A DNA stretch of 54,980 nt from Clostridia bacterium (GTDB taxonomy: Bacteria > Bacillota > Clostridia > UMGS1883 > UMGS1540). The position numbers and the translations under genes are program-made. The stretch is taken from the NCBI GenBank assembly GCA_017450025.1, contig JAFSYJ010000011.1, forward strand, positions 1 through 54,980. Reading direction: 5' to 3'. Under the pieces are notes generated by a model. The model was not told the origin of the DNA and did not search any database. It worked only from the letters and a program-made list of their open reading frames with translations. How positions within the stretch are numbered: position 1 is the stretch's first letter; every line of letters begins with the position of its first letter. This document shows, one piece after another, positions 26,709 through 34,973 of this stretch.

Positions 26709-26728
26709 TCTTTTCAGTCCTTTACATC

Positions 26729-26754
26729 AAGCCTGAACTTTTCAGTTCAGGCTT
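26729..26754 (-). other. Perfect hairpin in the thrC leader
   Basis: An 11-bp perfect stem, AAGCCTGAACT with AGTTCAGGCTT, around a 4-base loop, 15 bases after the P-loop gene stop and 20 bases before the thrC start. No T run follows on the minus strand (GATGTAA), so it is not a canonical terminator; it may process or protect the mRNA, or separate expression of the two genes. Confidence 0.5.
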
Positions 26755-26768
26755 GCAAATAATTGTAT

Positions 26769-27179
26769 TTATGCCAAATATTTTTTGATTCCGTCGCTTG
26801 CGCTGTTTTCGCTCATACTTATTGTCATAAGTACTTCTATATTAAACTTGTCAGCAATTTTGGCAACTCTGTCAAGATATTTTTCTATATCGCATACATC
26901 GCCGTTTGCAATTTTTGTAATGCTGTCAACAAAAATATGTGTTATATCGTAATTTTGTGAAATAACGCCGCTTACCAAACCGTAAAGTTCTTCAAAATTA
27001 GCGATGTCAAATTCCGATGTATCGATCATTCTCACCTTATAGTTTAAATCAAGAACATGCCTTTTATTATTGTTAATAAATACTACGGAGCCGTGATCGC
27101 GTTCCACCGCCGACTGTACGCTTTTTAAAAGAGCATTGGTCTTGCCTGAACCTTTTTCACCTATAATAACTTTAACCAT
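26769..27179 (-). CDS. Small P-loop NTP-binding protein
   Basis: A 136-aa single-domain ATP/GTP-binding protein. Walker A IIGEKGSGKTNALL lies at residues 5-18 and a Walker B-like ITHIFVDSITKIA near residues 78-90. VVFINNNKRHVLDLNYKVRMID and VLMTISMSENSASDGIKKYL look conserved in the manner of a small Clostridia-specific family I know only as hypothetical ATP-binding proteins. No partner gene indicates a function. It has its own promoter and a GGAGG ribosome site. Confidence 0.7.
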   Translation of the reverse strand: MVKVIIGEKGSGKTNALLKSVQSAVERDHGSVVFINNNKRHVLDLNYKVRMIDTSEFDIANFEELYGLVSGVISQNYDITHIFVDSITKIANGDVCDIEKYLDRVAKIADKFNIEVLMTISMSENSASDGIKKYLA

Positions 27180-27212
27180 AATAAATTTGCCTCCTTATAT
27201 TTTGCTAATAAT

Positions 27213-27241
27213 ATCATACTATAAATAATAATAAATTTCAA
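27213..27241 (-). promoter_or_regulatory. Promoter of the small P-loop gene
   Basis: Minus strand TTGAAA (27236-27241), 17 bases, TATGAT (27213-27218). The leader before the ATG is about 27 bases. Confidence 0.65.
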
Positions 27242-27258
27242 TATTAAATTTGGTTTTT

Positions 27259-28605
27259 TCAGTTTTTCAGCCTTTTTGCAAGTAAATCGTGCATATCCTC
27301 AAAGCCGGGCTTGCCCAAAAGCGCAAACATATTTTTCTTATAAGCTTCAACTCCGGGCTGGTCAAACGGGTTTACACCGAGTATATATCCGCTTATGCCG
27401 CAGGCTTTTTCAAAGAAATATACGAGGTTTCCGAGAGTGTATTCGTCCATTTTTTCAATTTCTATTACAAGATTCGGAACACCGCCGTCGTTGTGAGCCA
27501 TAACAGTACCCAAAAACGCCTGTGTGTTCACATAATCAATGGTTTTGCCTGCTATATAGTTAAGGCCGTCAAGGTTTTCTTTGTTTTCGGGTATTGTTAT
27601 TTCTGCATTGGGCTTTTTGACTGTAATTACCGTTTCAAACAGGTTTCTTCTGCCGTCTTGGATATATTGCCCCATCGAATGTAAATCTGTCGAAAAGTCT
27701 GCAGCCGCAGGGAATATGCCCTTGTGGTCTTTTCCCTCGCTCTCGCCGTAAAGCTGCTTCCACCACTCGCCAAAGTAGTGTAGTTGTGTTTCGTAATTTA
27801 TGAGCATTTCGGTCGTGTAGCCTTTTCTGTAAAGAATATTTCTGACTGCGGCATATTGATAGCAGTCGTTTTCGTCAAGATTCGGATTGGAGTAAGCTGC
27901 CATAGCGTCTTTTGCGCCCTGCATAAACATTTTTATATCCGCGCCGCTTACGGCGATAGGCAAAAGTCCGACAGGCGTCAAAACGCTGTATCTGCCGCCG
28001 ACATTGTCGGGAATAACAAATGTTTTGTAGCCGGCCTGCTTTGCCATTGTGAAAAGCGCGCCGCGCGCCTTGTCGGTCGTAGCGTAAATTCTCGACGATG
28101 CGTTTGCGCCGTATTTTTCGTTCATAATTTCAAGAAGAACGCGGAACGCTATTGCAGGCTCGGTCGTTGTTCCCGACTTTGAAATCACATTAAGAGAAAC
28201 CTCTTTGTTGCGGATAATATCCACAAGCTGTGCGAGATAAGTGGAGCTTATTCCGTTACCTGCAAAGTAAATTTGAGGGCCGCCGCGCTGCCCGTCGTCG
28301 AGGTTGTTGTAAAGAGCGCCCTTAAGCATTTCTATTGCCGCTCTCGCACCGAGATACGAGCCGCCTATGCCTATTACAATAAGCACATCGGAGTCGGAGC
28401 GTATTTTTTCTGCGGCTTTTATTACTTCTTCAAATTCATCTTTATCGTAATCTTCAGGGAGATTGAGCCAGCCCGTAAAATCACTGCCTGCGGCTGTGCC
28501 GTTGTGAAGCGTGCTGTGAGCAGCCGAAACAGCGGGACTGATAAGCGCAAGCTCGTCTTCTCTCATAAAGTTGAGTGCATTTTTGTAATCAAATTTAATG
28601 TTCAT
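27259..28605 (-). CDS. pgi: Glucose-6-phosphate isomerase
   Basis: Glycolytic interconversion of glucose-6-phosphate and fructose-6-phosphate. The 448-aa length is that of the short bacterial type. Sugar-phosphate binding [34 protein letters not shown], the catalytic Glu region [15 protein letters not shown] and the C-terminal [22 protein letters not shown] (catalytic Lys) are clear. The gene starts 38 bases after ispF on the same strand, so the two may be co-transcribed. Confidence 0.97.
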   Translation of the reverse strand: MNIKFDYKNALNFMREDELALISPAVSAAHSTLHNGTAAGSDFTGWLNLPEDYDKDEFEEVIKAAEKIRSDSDVLIVIGIGGSYLGARAAIEMLKGALYNNLDDGQRGGPQIYFAGNGISSTYLAQLVDIIRNKEVSLNVISKSGTTTEPAIAFRVLLEIMNEKYGANASSRIYATTDKARGALFTMAKQAGYKTFVIPDNVGGRYSVLTPVGLLPIAVSGADIKMFMQGAKDAMAAYSNPNLDENDCYQYAAVRNILYRKGYTTEMLINYETQLHYFGEWWKQLYGESEGKDHKGIFPAAADFSTDLHSMGQYIQDGRRNLFETVITVKKPNAEITIPENKENLDGLNYIAGKTIDYVNTQAFLGTVMAHNDGGVPNLVIEIEKMDEYTLGNLVYFFEKACGISGYILGVNPFDQPGVEAYKKNMFALLGKPGFEDMHDLLAKRLKN

Positions 28606-28643
28606 AGTGTTTCCTTTCTACATCATTTTTTTTAGAGGTTCTC

Positions 28644-29111
28644 TTATTTTAAAAGGCAGACGGCAATGGCTGACATTCCTTCCTCTCTGCCTTCATAACC
28701 CATATGTTCTGTTGTTGTCGCCTTGACGCTTATGCAGTCTGCGTCTTTGTCGCACGCAGAGGCGATTTTTTCACGCATAAGCGGGATATACGGCGCAAGC
28801 TTGGGAGCTTGCGCAACAACGGTTGCGTCTATGTTTTCGATTTCAAATCCGTGTTGTTTAATAATTTCAACGGATTTTTCAAGCAGCTCTATGCTGTAAA
28901 TCCCTTTGTATGTATCGTCAGACGGCGGAAAATGCGTGCCGATGTCTCCGCAGCAAGCCGCGCCGAAAAGCGCGTCGATTATTGCGTGTATAAGGCAGTC
29001 TCCGTCGGAGTGACCAAGCAGTCCTTTTGAGTGGGGGACTTCAACTCCGCCCAAAAAAAGCTTGCGCCCTTCAACAAGGCAATGCGCGTCATGACCTATC
29101 CCGACTCTCAT
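28644..29111 (-). CDS. ispF: 2-C-methyl-D-erythritol 2,4-cyclodiphosphate synthase
   Basis: Fifth enzyme of the MEP isoprenoid pathway; trimer with a zinc per active site. About 155 aa. Zinc ligands lie in MRVGIGHDAHCL (D-X-H) and the later HSDGDCLIHAIIDAL; the tail has VKATTTEHMGYEGREEGMSAIAVC. The ATG at 29111 has AAAGG 9 bases upstream. It overlaps the end of ispD by 23 bases, consistent with translational coupling. Confidence 0.96.
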   Translation of the reverse strand: MRVGIGHDAHCLVEGRKLFLGGVEVPHSKGLLGHSDGDCLIHAIIDALFGAACCGDIGTHFPPSDDTYKGIYSIELLEKSVEIIKQHGFEIENIDATVVAQAPKLAPYIPLMREKIASACDKDADCISVKATTTEHMGYEGREEGMSAIAVCLLK

Positions 29112-29772
29112 TTGCATCATCCTTTCTCTTCTTAAGTATTGCTTCCGCCATAATGAGGTCGAACGGTGTCGTTATCTTGATATTTTCTCTGTCTCCCACA
29201 ACTGCACTGACAGCGCAAATGCCTTCGACAAGAGATGCGTCATCTGTTGCGGAAGATATGTTGCGCCTGTAAGCTTTTAAAAGCAGCTCGCGCCTGAAAA
29301 CCTGCGGCGTTGCCGCGGCAAAAAGCATACTTCTGTCCGGCGTGCCCGTTATTATCTTTTCCGCATTAACGGTTTTTACCGTGTCGATAACATTGTACCC
29401 CGTTACGGCCGCGCCTGTTTCAAACGCTTTGAGAACGGTCGCGGTTATAACCTCGTCTGTGACCAAAGCCCTTGCGGCGTCGTGAACCGCGACAAAATCG
29501 TATCCGTCCGCGGCAAGCAGACCGTTATAGACCGATTGCTGTCTTGTTTCTCCTCCGTGAACAACGCGTATTATTTTTTTGTACTTTGCCGTATTATATA
29601 CCGCGCTTGGAGATTTGACAAGTATAACCGCATTTATTATTTCACAAGCTTCAAACACATCAAGCGTGCGCTTAAGAACAGTTTGTCCGCCTATTTTGCA
29701 AAGGAGCTTGTCGCCCATTCCCATACGGCTGCCGGAGCCTCCTGCAGCTATGATCGCCGCCACAGAATACAT
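29089..29772 (-). CDS. ispD: 2-C-methyl-D-erythritol 4-phosphate cytidylyltransferase
   Basis: Third enzyme of the MEP pathway, transferring CMP to methylerythritol phosphate. About 227 aa. It begins YSVAAIIAAGGSGSRMG with the nucleotide-binding Gly-rich loop, followed by KLLCKIGGQTVLKRTLD, VHGGETRQQSVYNGL and FVAVHDAARALV, all family signatures. I prefer the ATG at 29772 (AGGTGA 7 bases upstream); a longer frame from 29805 starts inside the carD terminator. Confidence 0.95.
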   Translation of the reverse strand: MYSVAAIIAAGGSGSRMGMGDKLLCKIGGQTVLKRTLDVFEACEIINAVILVKSPSAVYNTAKYKKIIRVVHGGETRQQSVYNGLLAADGYDFVAVHDAARALVTDEVITATVLKAFETGAAVTGYNVIDTVKTVNAEKIITGTPDRSMLFAAATPQVFRRELLLKAYRRNISSATDDASLVEGICAVSAVVGDRENIKITTPFDLIMAEAILKKRKDDANESRDRS

Positions 29773-29787
29773 AAACATTTCACCTAC

Positions 29788-29814
29788 TAAAAAGCCGCAA
29801 AACATTGCGGCTTT
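29788..29814 (-). terminator. Terminator of carD
   Basis: On the minus strand AAAGCCGC pairs with GCGGCTTT around an 8-base loop, followed by TTTT-rich sequence, 4 bases after the carD stop. ispD would need readthrough or an internal promoter. Confidence 0.7.
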
Positions 29815-29817
29815 GTA

Positions 29818-30282
29818 TTATACGAGCATTTCTTCGATTTCTTCCTGTTCCACATTTTTAGCTAAAACAAGCTCGCTGATCAAAATACGCTTGGCGTTTG
29901 TCAGCATTTTTCGTTCACCCGTCGAAAGCCCCTTTTCCTTTTCGCGTCCCATAAGCGCCTTGACGACTCTTGCGACCTCATAAACATCGCCGCTTTTGAT
30001 TTTGAGCATATTTTCTCTGTACCTTTTGTTCCAGTTCAGATTAAAGTCAAGACTAAGATCCTTAAACGCTGCGAGAACCTTGTCGGCTTCTTCGTTGTCG
30101 ATTATGTCGCGAATTCCTATTTCGTCGCAGTTGGACATAGGGATCATAACCTTCATATCTCCAAAAGGCATTTTCATAACATAATACTTTTGCGTTACGC
30201 CCAATATTTCTTTTTCTTCAATGGATTCGATCACCCCTGCGCCGTGCATAGGGTAAACGACCTTGTCGCCAATTTTATACAT
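29818..30282 (-). CDS. CarD family transcription regulator
   Basis: A 154-aa RNA-polymerase-binding protein. The N-terminal CarD/Mfd RID-like domain starts YKIGDKVVYPMHGAGVIESIEE and includes YYVMKMPFGDMKVMIP; the rest is helical (LNWNKRYRENMLKIKSGDVYEVARVVKAL), with LSTGERKMLTNAKRILISELVLA as the conserved DNA-binding helix pair. CarD proteins stabilise open promoter complexes, chiefly at rRNA promoters. The ATG at 30282 is chosen because the promoter places the transcript start near 30343, inside any longer frame. Confidence 0.92.
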   Translation of the reverse strand: MYKIGDKVVYPMHGAGVIESIEEKEILGVTQKYYVMKMPFGDMKVMIPMSNCDEIGIRDIIDNEEADKVLAAFKDLSLDFNLNWNKRYRENMLKIKSGDVYEVARVVKALMGREKEKGLSTGERKMLTNAKRILISELVLAKNVEQEEIEEMLV

Positions 30283-30349
30283 CTGAAGCGCTTCAGCCTT
30301 TCCGGGTAAAAATATTCTACAATGTTGCAATAATAGTAACTTTATATAT

Positions 30350-30378
30350 ATTATACTACAATTAAACAGATTTGTCAA
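30350..30378 (-). promoter_or_regulatory. Promoter of carD
   Basis: Minus strand TTGACA (30373-30378), 17 bases, perfect TATAAT (30350-30355). Leader of about 60 bases. Confidence 0.8.
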
Positions 30379-30435
30379 AAAAAATTAAAATTAAATTATA
30401 CGAACGGAAAAGCATGACAAAAACGCCAAAAAGTG

Positions 30436-30464
30436 TTGCATTTTTCCTACTTATATGATAAAAT
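30436..30464 (+). promoter_or_regulatory. Promoter of the ECF S component-ahcY pair
   Basis: TTGCAT (30436-30441), 17 bases, TAAAAT (30459-30464). The leader is about 30 bases, so no riboswitch can fit between start and gene. Confidence 0.5.
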
Positions 30465-30500
30465 TTAATGATAAAATTGGATTTAATGGAGTGATGTAAA

Positions 30501-31094
30501 ATGAAGGATACAAAAAAGCTTGTAACCTGCGCGCTGCTTATAGCTATTATTGTTATTATGAGCCTTACGCCGCTTGGTTATCTTAAGATAGGAGCTTTAT
30601 CTATAACATTTCTCACCATACCTGTTATGATAGGCGCAATTCTTGTGGGACCTCTGGCAGGAGCAATTCTGGGATTTGCCTTCGGTATGACGAGCTTTTT
30701 CCTGGGAGGCAGCGCACTTGTGTTATATATTATCAGCATAAATCCCGTGCTTGCCTTTATTACCTGCGTTGTAACGCGTACACTGATGGGCTGGCTGTGC
30801 GGACTGATATTCAAAGGTCTTAAAAAAGCTAAACCCAACAGCTTTTTGCCGTTTGTGATATCCGCCCTTTCCGCACCTGTGCTTAATACGATACTTTTTA
30901 TGTCAACGCTGCTTTTGTGCTTTTTTAACCCGATTGTGGAAAGATACCCCGAGCTTTACACAAAGGCAGGCAGCAATGTAATTGTCTTTGTCGCGCTGTT
31001 TGTCGGCATTAACGCGCTTGTTGAAGCCGTTGCGTGTACCGTCGTAGGCTCAGGTATATCAAAGGCGGTTTATAAAAATTTCAAAGCTGAGTGA
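30501..31094 (+). CDS. ECF transporter S component (substrate unknown)
   Basis: A 197-aa membrane protein with six hydrophobic helices. It is the substrate-binding unit of a group II energy-coupling factor transporter and would use the EcfA1-EcfA2-EcfT module encoded at 16014-18512. Helix 1 has the small-residue pattern that contacts EcfT (TCALLIAIIVIMS), and GALSITFLTIPVMIGAILVGPLAGAILGFAFG is typical of the PF12822-type family. The ligand cannot be read from sequence. It is 10 bases before ahcY with a GGAGTGA ribosome site, so a ligand linked to adenosylhomocysteine or methionine metabolism is plausible. Confidence 0.85.
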   Translation: MKDTKKLVTCALLIAIIVIMSLTPLGYLKIGALSITFLTIPVMIGAILVGPLAGAILGFAFGMTSFFLGGSALVLYIISINPVLAFITCVVTRTLMGWLCGLIFKGLKKAKPNSFLPFVISALSAPVLNTILFMSTLLLCFFNPIVERYPELYTKAGSNVIVFVALFVGINALVEAVACTVVGSGISKAVYKNFKAE

Positions 31095-31104
31095 GGAATA
31101 AACT

Positions 31105-32337
31105 ATGAGCGTTATTAAAGACAAGTCGCTTAAGGACAGCGGATATAAAAAAATAGATTGGGTCAAAAGGCATATGCCGCTTTTGAACAGTATTGAACAG
31201 GATTTTATCAAGGAAAAGCCGCTTGACGGACTTAATGTTTCGATAAGTATTCATGTTGAAGCAAAAACAGCGTATATGGCGGAGGTGCTTGCGGCAGGCG
31301 GAGCAAATGTGACAGTAACGGGCTGCAATCCGCTTTCCACACAGGATGATGTCGCGGCGGCTTTGTACGATTGCGGTATGGAAGTTTACGCCGTTCACGG
31401 AGTATCAGACGAAGAATATTTTAAGCATATAGGCGCGGCACTTGACACAAAACCGAGCGTGTTTATTGACGACGGCGGTGACTTGGTTGAGGCTCTGCAC
31501 GGAGAAAAAAGAGAGCTTGCCGACAGTATATGGGGCGGATCGGAGGAGACTACGACAGGTGTTATGCGCCTGCGCGCCAAAGAAAAGGCAGGCAGACTGC
31601 TGTTCCCGATGATTTCGGCAAACGACGCAATGTGCAAGCACCTTTTTGACAACCGCTACGGAACAGGCCAGTCGGTATGGGACGGCATCAACCGCACTAC
31701 AAACCTGATAGTTGCCGGCAAAAATGTCGTCGTTGCAGGATACGGCTGGTGCGGTCGCGGCTGCGCTATGCGCGCAAAGGGAATGGGAGCAAAGGTCTTT
31801 GTTTGTGAAATTGACGCCGTTAAGGCTATTGAAGCCGTTATGGACGGGTTTGAAGTCCTGACGATGGACGAAGCCGCAGAAATCGGAGATGTTTTTGTTA
31901 CTGTTACAGGCTGCAAGGATGTAATTACAAAGCACCATTTTGAAAAAATGAAAAACGGAGCGATAATGGCTAACGCAGGTCATTTTGATGTGGAAATTTC
32001 AAAGCCCGATTTGGAGGCGCTATCTTCTTCGTTCGGAGAAATCAAACCCAATATCACGGAATACAAAATCGGCGGTAAAAGCCTGTATCTGCTTGCTGAA
32101 GGTAGGCTCGTAAATCTTGCGGCAGGCGACGGTCACCCTGCGGAGATTATGGATATGAGCTTTGCAATTCAGACTATGTCCGTGAGGTATCTTGCAAAAA
32201 ACCACGCTTTTTTGGAAAACCGTGTTTACCTTGTACCGCCTGAGATCGACGAATATGTCGCACGCCTTAAGCTCAAGACTTGGGGCAAGGCAATAGACTC
32301 GCTCACGCCTGAGCAAAAAGAGTATATTTCCAAATAA
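31105..32337 (+). CDS. ahcY: Adenosylhomocysteinase
   Basis: NAD-dependent hydrolase that splits S-adenosylhomocysteine to adenosine and homocysteine, clearing the product of methyltransferases. The 410-aa protein is the shorter form, without the insertion of plant and proteobacterial enzymes. Visible are SISIHVEAKTAYMAEVL, ANDAMCKHLFDNRYGTGQS (catalytic Lys and Asp region), the NAD fold VVVAGYGWCGRGCAMRAKGMGA and the C-terminal AAGDGHPAEIMDMSFAIQ. Preceded by GAGGAATAAACT. Its stop is 2 bases from that of the convergent ylbJ-like gene, with no obvious terminator between them. Confidence 0.95.
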   Translation: MSVIKDKSLKDSGYKKIDWVKRHMPLLNSIEQDFIKEKPLDGLNVSISIHVEAKTAYMAEVLAAGGANVTVTGCNPLSTQDDVAAALYDCGMEVYAVHGVSDEEYFKHIGAALDTKPSVFIDDGGDLVEALHGEKRELADSIWGGSEETTTGVMRLRAKEKAGRLLFPMISANDAMCKHLFDNRYGTGQSVWDGINRTTNLIVAGKNVVVAGYGWCGRGCAMRAKGMGAKVFVCEIDAVKAIEAVMDGFEVLTMDEAAEIGDVFVTVTGCKDVITKHHFEKMKNGAIMANAGHFDVEISKPDLEALSSSFGEIKPNITEYKIGGKSLYLLAEGRLVNLAAGDGHPAEIMDMSFAIQTMSVRYLAKNHAFLENRVYLVPPEIDEYVARLKLKTWGKAIDSLTPEQKEYISK

Positions 32338-32339
32338 AT

Positions 32340-33389
32340 TCAGCGCGTTTTGCGTAGAAATCCAAACGCCATAAAAATAAAAAAGGCGAGCAGAAAAGCC
32401 GTGAGATAGTTTATGTAAAAAGCTGTTTTGGGACTTTCCCAAAATGAAAAAACAGAAACCTCTACGGGATAAAAACAGAGAATTATCTTGGTACAAAGCG
32501 CAGAAAACCCGCCCGATAAAAGCTTACCGGCGATATACGGCTTTAGTGAAAGCGAACTTTTCCGTAAAAACGAATATGTCTGCAAAAGTACGGAAACACC
32601 GCCGAGAGACAGTATAAGGCTCACAAGCGGCAGGTTGACGGAATGGGAAGAGTTAAGTCCGCTTGTTATTTCAAACAGTCCCGATGTGAGCAGAACGGAA
32701 TCTTCGGAGGATATTCCAAAGAGCTTTAAAAAGCCTGATGACAAGGCGAGCAGTCCCGTTTTGCGAAGCATAGCAAGTATAACGGCAAAGAAAATAATGT
32801 ATCCGCAAAGAGTTATGATACTTATAACGCTGTCACCGACGGCTGCAAAAACAGACGCTTTTTTGAGCTTCGCCGGGTTGCTTTTATTATGGCTTTTGCC
32901 GAAAAACCTAAAGACAAATCCGGTCAGAATTGCGCCTGCAATATGACTTATGTATAAAATTATTCCGGCTTTTTGGCTGTGGAATATTCCTATACCGACG
33001 GCACTTATGATAAAAAGAGGACCCGAATTGTTTGCAAATGCCACAAGGCGTTCTGCCTCGTTTTTTTCAAGGCTTCCTTCGTCGTACAGTCTGCACGCCG
33101 TTGCAGCACCGCACGGATAGCCGCTTAAAAGACCTAATATAAGCGCGAGCGCACCTGCTCCGCCGATATTAAATAATGGCATCATAAATCTGCCGAAGGC
33201 TTTTGATAAATATTTTGATATTCCGAGAGCTGTAAGGATATTGGCGCAGACAAAATACGGAAACAGCGATGGAATTATAATATTTCCGCACATCGTGAGG
33301 GCGTCGCGCGCCGCGGCGAGAGACGCGTCCGGGAACGATGCGATAAGTACAGATAAAACAGATGTAATAACTATAAAAATAATATTCAT
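32340..33389 (-). CDS. ylbJ: Sporulation integral membrane protein YlbJ-like
   Basis: A 349-aa protein with about eight membrane helices and two nucleoside-recognition (Gate) regions. FPYFVCANILTALGISKYLSK and LILGLLSGYPCGAATACRLYDEGSL are typical of YlbJ, needed for spore cortex formation and heat resistance in Bacillus. The second half repeats the Gate layout (GDSVISIITLCGYIIFFAVILAML, then LPLVSLILSLGGVSVLLQTYSF). It lies back-to-back with yqfC, another sporulation gene. Sigma-E control is likely but not demonstrated by the sequence. Confidence 0.88.
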   Translation of the reverse strand: MNIIFIVITSVLSVLIASFPDASLAAARDALTMCGNIIIPSLFPYFVCANILTALGISKYLSKAFGRFMMPLFNIGGAGALALILGLLSGYPCGAATACRLYDEGSLEKNEAERLVAFANNSGPLFIISAVGIGIFHSQKAGIILYISHIAGAILTGFVFRFFGKSHNKSNPAKLKKASVFAAVGDSVISIITLCGYIIFFAVILAMLRKTGLLALSSGFLKLFGISSEDSVLLTSGLFEITSGLNSSHSVNLPLVSLILSLGGVSVLLQTYSFLRKSSLSLKPYIAGKLLSGGFSALCTKIILCFYPVEVSVFSFWESPKTAFYINYLTAFLLAFFIFMAFGFLRKTR

Positions 33390-33483
33390 AATATCCTCCT
33401 TTGATATTTATATTGCCTTATTATCAAAAAAAGGACTTTAAAATTGTGCGCAGGCATATAATTTAGCAAGGGAGGGAGACAAT

Positions 33484-33768
33484 TTGAGAAAAAAAAGAAC
33501 AGAAAACGCCCCAAAAGCTCTGAAGGTTGCTAAAGCACTTGAACTGCCGCCCGATGTGGTATTGGGAATACCGGGCATAACGGTACTCGGTGGCTGTGAA
33601 GCCAGCGTGCAAAATTATAAAGGAATAGTTGAATATGACGACAAAAAGGTCGTTTTGAATACATCCATCGGGATTTTTGAGATTACGGGCGAAGAGCTCG
33701 ACATCAAAACGGTAACAGATGACGAGGTAACGCTTCATGGCAAGGTAACGGGGTTTGAGATAAAATGA
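33484..33768 (+). CDS. yqfC: Sporulation protein YqfC
   Basis: A 94-aa protein of the YabP/YqfC family. The motif DVVLGIPGITVLGGCEASVQNYKGIVEYD near residues 24-52 and IGIFEITGEELDIKTV are diagnostic. It starts with TTG, preceded by a strong GGGAGGGAG site. YqfC and YqfD are sigma-E-dependent sporulation proteins in Bacillus. A sequence CATATAAT at 33455-33462 resembles a sigma-E -10 element, weak evidence on its own. Its stop overlaps the yqfD start (ATGA). Confidence 0.9.
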   Translation: MRKKRTENAPKALKVAKALELPPDVVLGIPGITVLGGCEASVQNYKGIVEYDDKKVVLNTSIGIFEITGEELDIKTVTDDEVTLHGKVTGFEIK

Positions 33769-34973
33769 TTTTTGCATTTTTAAAGTTCTTGAGAGGGTAT
33801 CTTGTTATCGAAGCCGAAGGCTTGTTTTTGGAGCGGTTTATAAACCTTGCAATTAAGAGCAATATTTTTTTGTGGGACATCAAAAAAATTTCCAGAAATA
33901 AAATGACGCTTAAAATAAGCATTTTGGGCTATAAAAAAATCGGGAAAGCGGCGCATGCTACCGCTACAAAGGTCGTAATAAAAGAGCGCAGAGGATTGCC
34001 CAATTTTATGAATAAGCATAAAAAGAGAAAAGCGTTTCTCATAGGGATTATACTTTTCGGCATCATAATTTCCTGCCTCAGTTCTTTTGTATGGTCTGTT
34101 GAAATTTCAGGCACAGAAAAAATTGACGAAGCCGTTTTGCGTGACGAACTGCGTTCCTGCGGCATTGATGCGGGCGTTTTAAAATTCAATCACAGCCCAC
34201 AGGAAGTAAAGCGTAAAATGATGCTTTTAAATCCCGATATTGCTTGGATATGGGTTGATATAAAGGGTACACGGGCTTTTGTCGAGGTCAAAGAACGCAC
34301 AGAAAAGCCCGACATCGTGCCGGACGGCGAGCCGTGCAACATAGTTGCCGACTGCGACGGAATAATAGAAAATACGGTAATTTTAAAGGGTAAAACAGTT
34401 GTCTCGGAAGGCGATATTGTAAAAAAAGGCGACCTGCTTGTGAGCGGTGTTGACGACACAAACTATACGGGACCCATAATGTATCACGCCGACGGAGAGG
34501 TTTATGCTATGACCTGGCACGAGGAAAGCGGAGTTTTTCCGCTTACGAGGACCGAAAAATTTAAAACGGGTAATTCACAGTCGCGTTTTGGCGTAAAAAT
34601 AGCAAATTGGGAAGTCCCCGTTTATCCTTTTTCAAAAATACCGTTTGAACAATATGATAAAAACACAGAAGAAAAGACATTAAAGCTATGGGGAGATTTG
34701 TATCTTCCCGCATCGTGGAAGTCATACTATATAGAAGAAATTACAGAGAACAGCGTCACAATGAATGAGGAAGAAGCTTTCGGATTTTATACAGACGAAC
34801 TTTGTAAAAAAATGGAGCGGCAATTTTCCGCAGATGTGGAAATAATAAATAAAGATGCAAACTATGAATTGCAAGGGGATAAAATTTATGTTAAGTGCTC
34901 CTTGCAATGCAGAGAAGAAATAGGGCAGCAAGCACCCTTGTATAAAAACGATATGGAGGATTCAGGTGACTGA
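33765..34973 (+). CDS. yqfD: Sporulation protein YqfD
   Basis: A 402-aa membrane protein: a cytoplasmic N-terminal domain (FAFLKFLRGYLVIEAEGLFLERFIN), a basic stretch (MNKHKKRK) leading to one transmembrane helix near residues 88-108, then a large extracytoplasmic part. That part contains VEISGTEKIDEAVLRDELRSCGIDAG and LLNPDIAWIWVDIKGTRAFVEVKER, which resemble a POTRA-like fold. Family role: spore coat/engulfment stage in Bacillus, with unknown mechanism. The gene is coupled to yqfC, and its 3' end overlaps phoH by 8 bases. Confidence 0.9.
   Translation: MIFAFLKFLRGYLVIEAEGLFLERFINLAIKSNIFLWDIKKISRNKMTLKISILGYKKIGKAAHATATKVVIKERRGLPNFMNKHKKRKAFLIGIILFGIIISCLSSFVWSVEISGTEKIDEAVLRDELRSCGIDAGVLKFNHSPQEVKRKMMLLNPDIAWIWVDIKGTRAFVEVKERTEKPDIVPDGEPCNIVADCDGIIENTVILKGKTVVSEGDIVKKGDLLVSGVDDTNYTGPIMYHADGEVYAMTWHEESGVFPLTRTEKFKTGNSQSRFGVKIANWEVPVYPFSKIPFEQYDKNTEEKTLKLWGDLYLPASWKSYYIEEITENSVTMNEEEAFGFYTDELCKKMERQFSADVEIINKDANYELQGDKIYVKCSLQCREEIGQQAPLYKNDMEDSGD

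Noticed and set aside
30379..30500. Possible riboswitch before the ECF S component
   Set aside because: No aptamer core was recognised and the predicted leader is about 30 bases.
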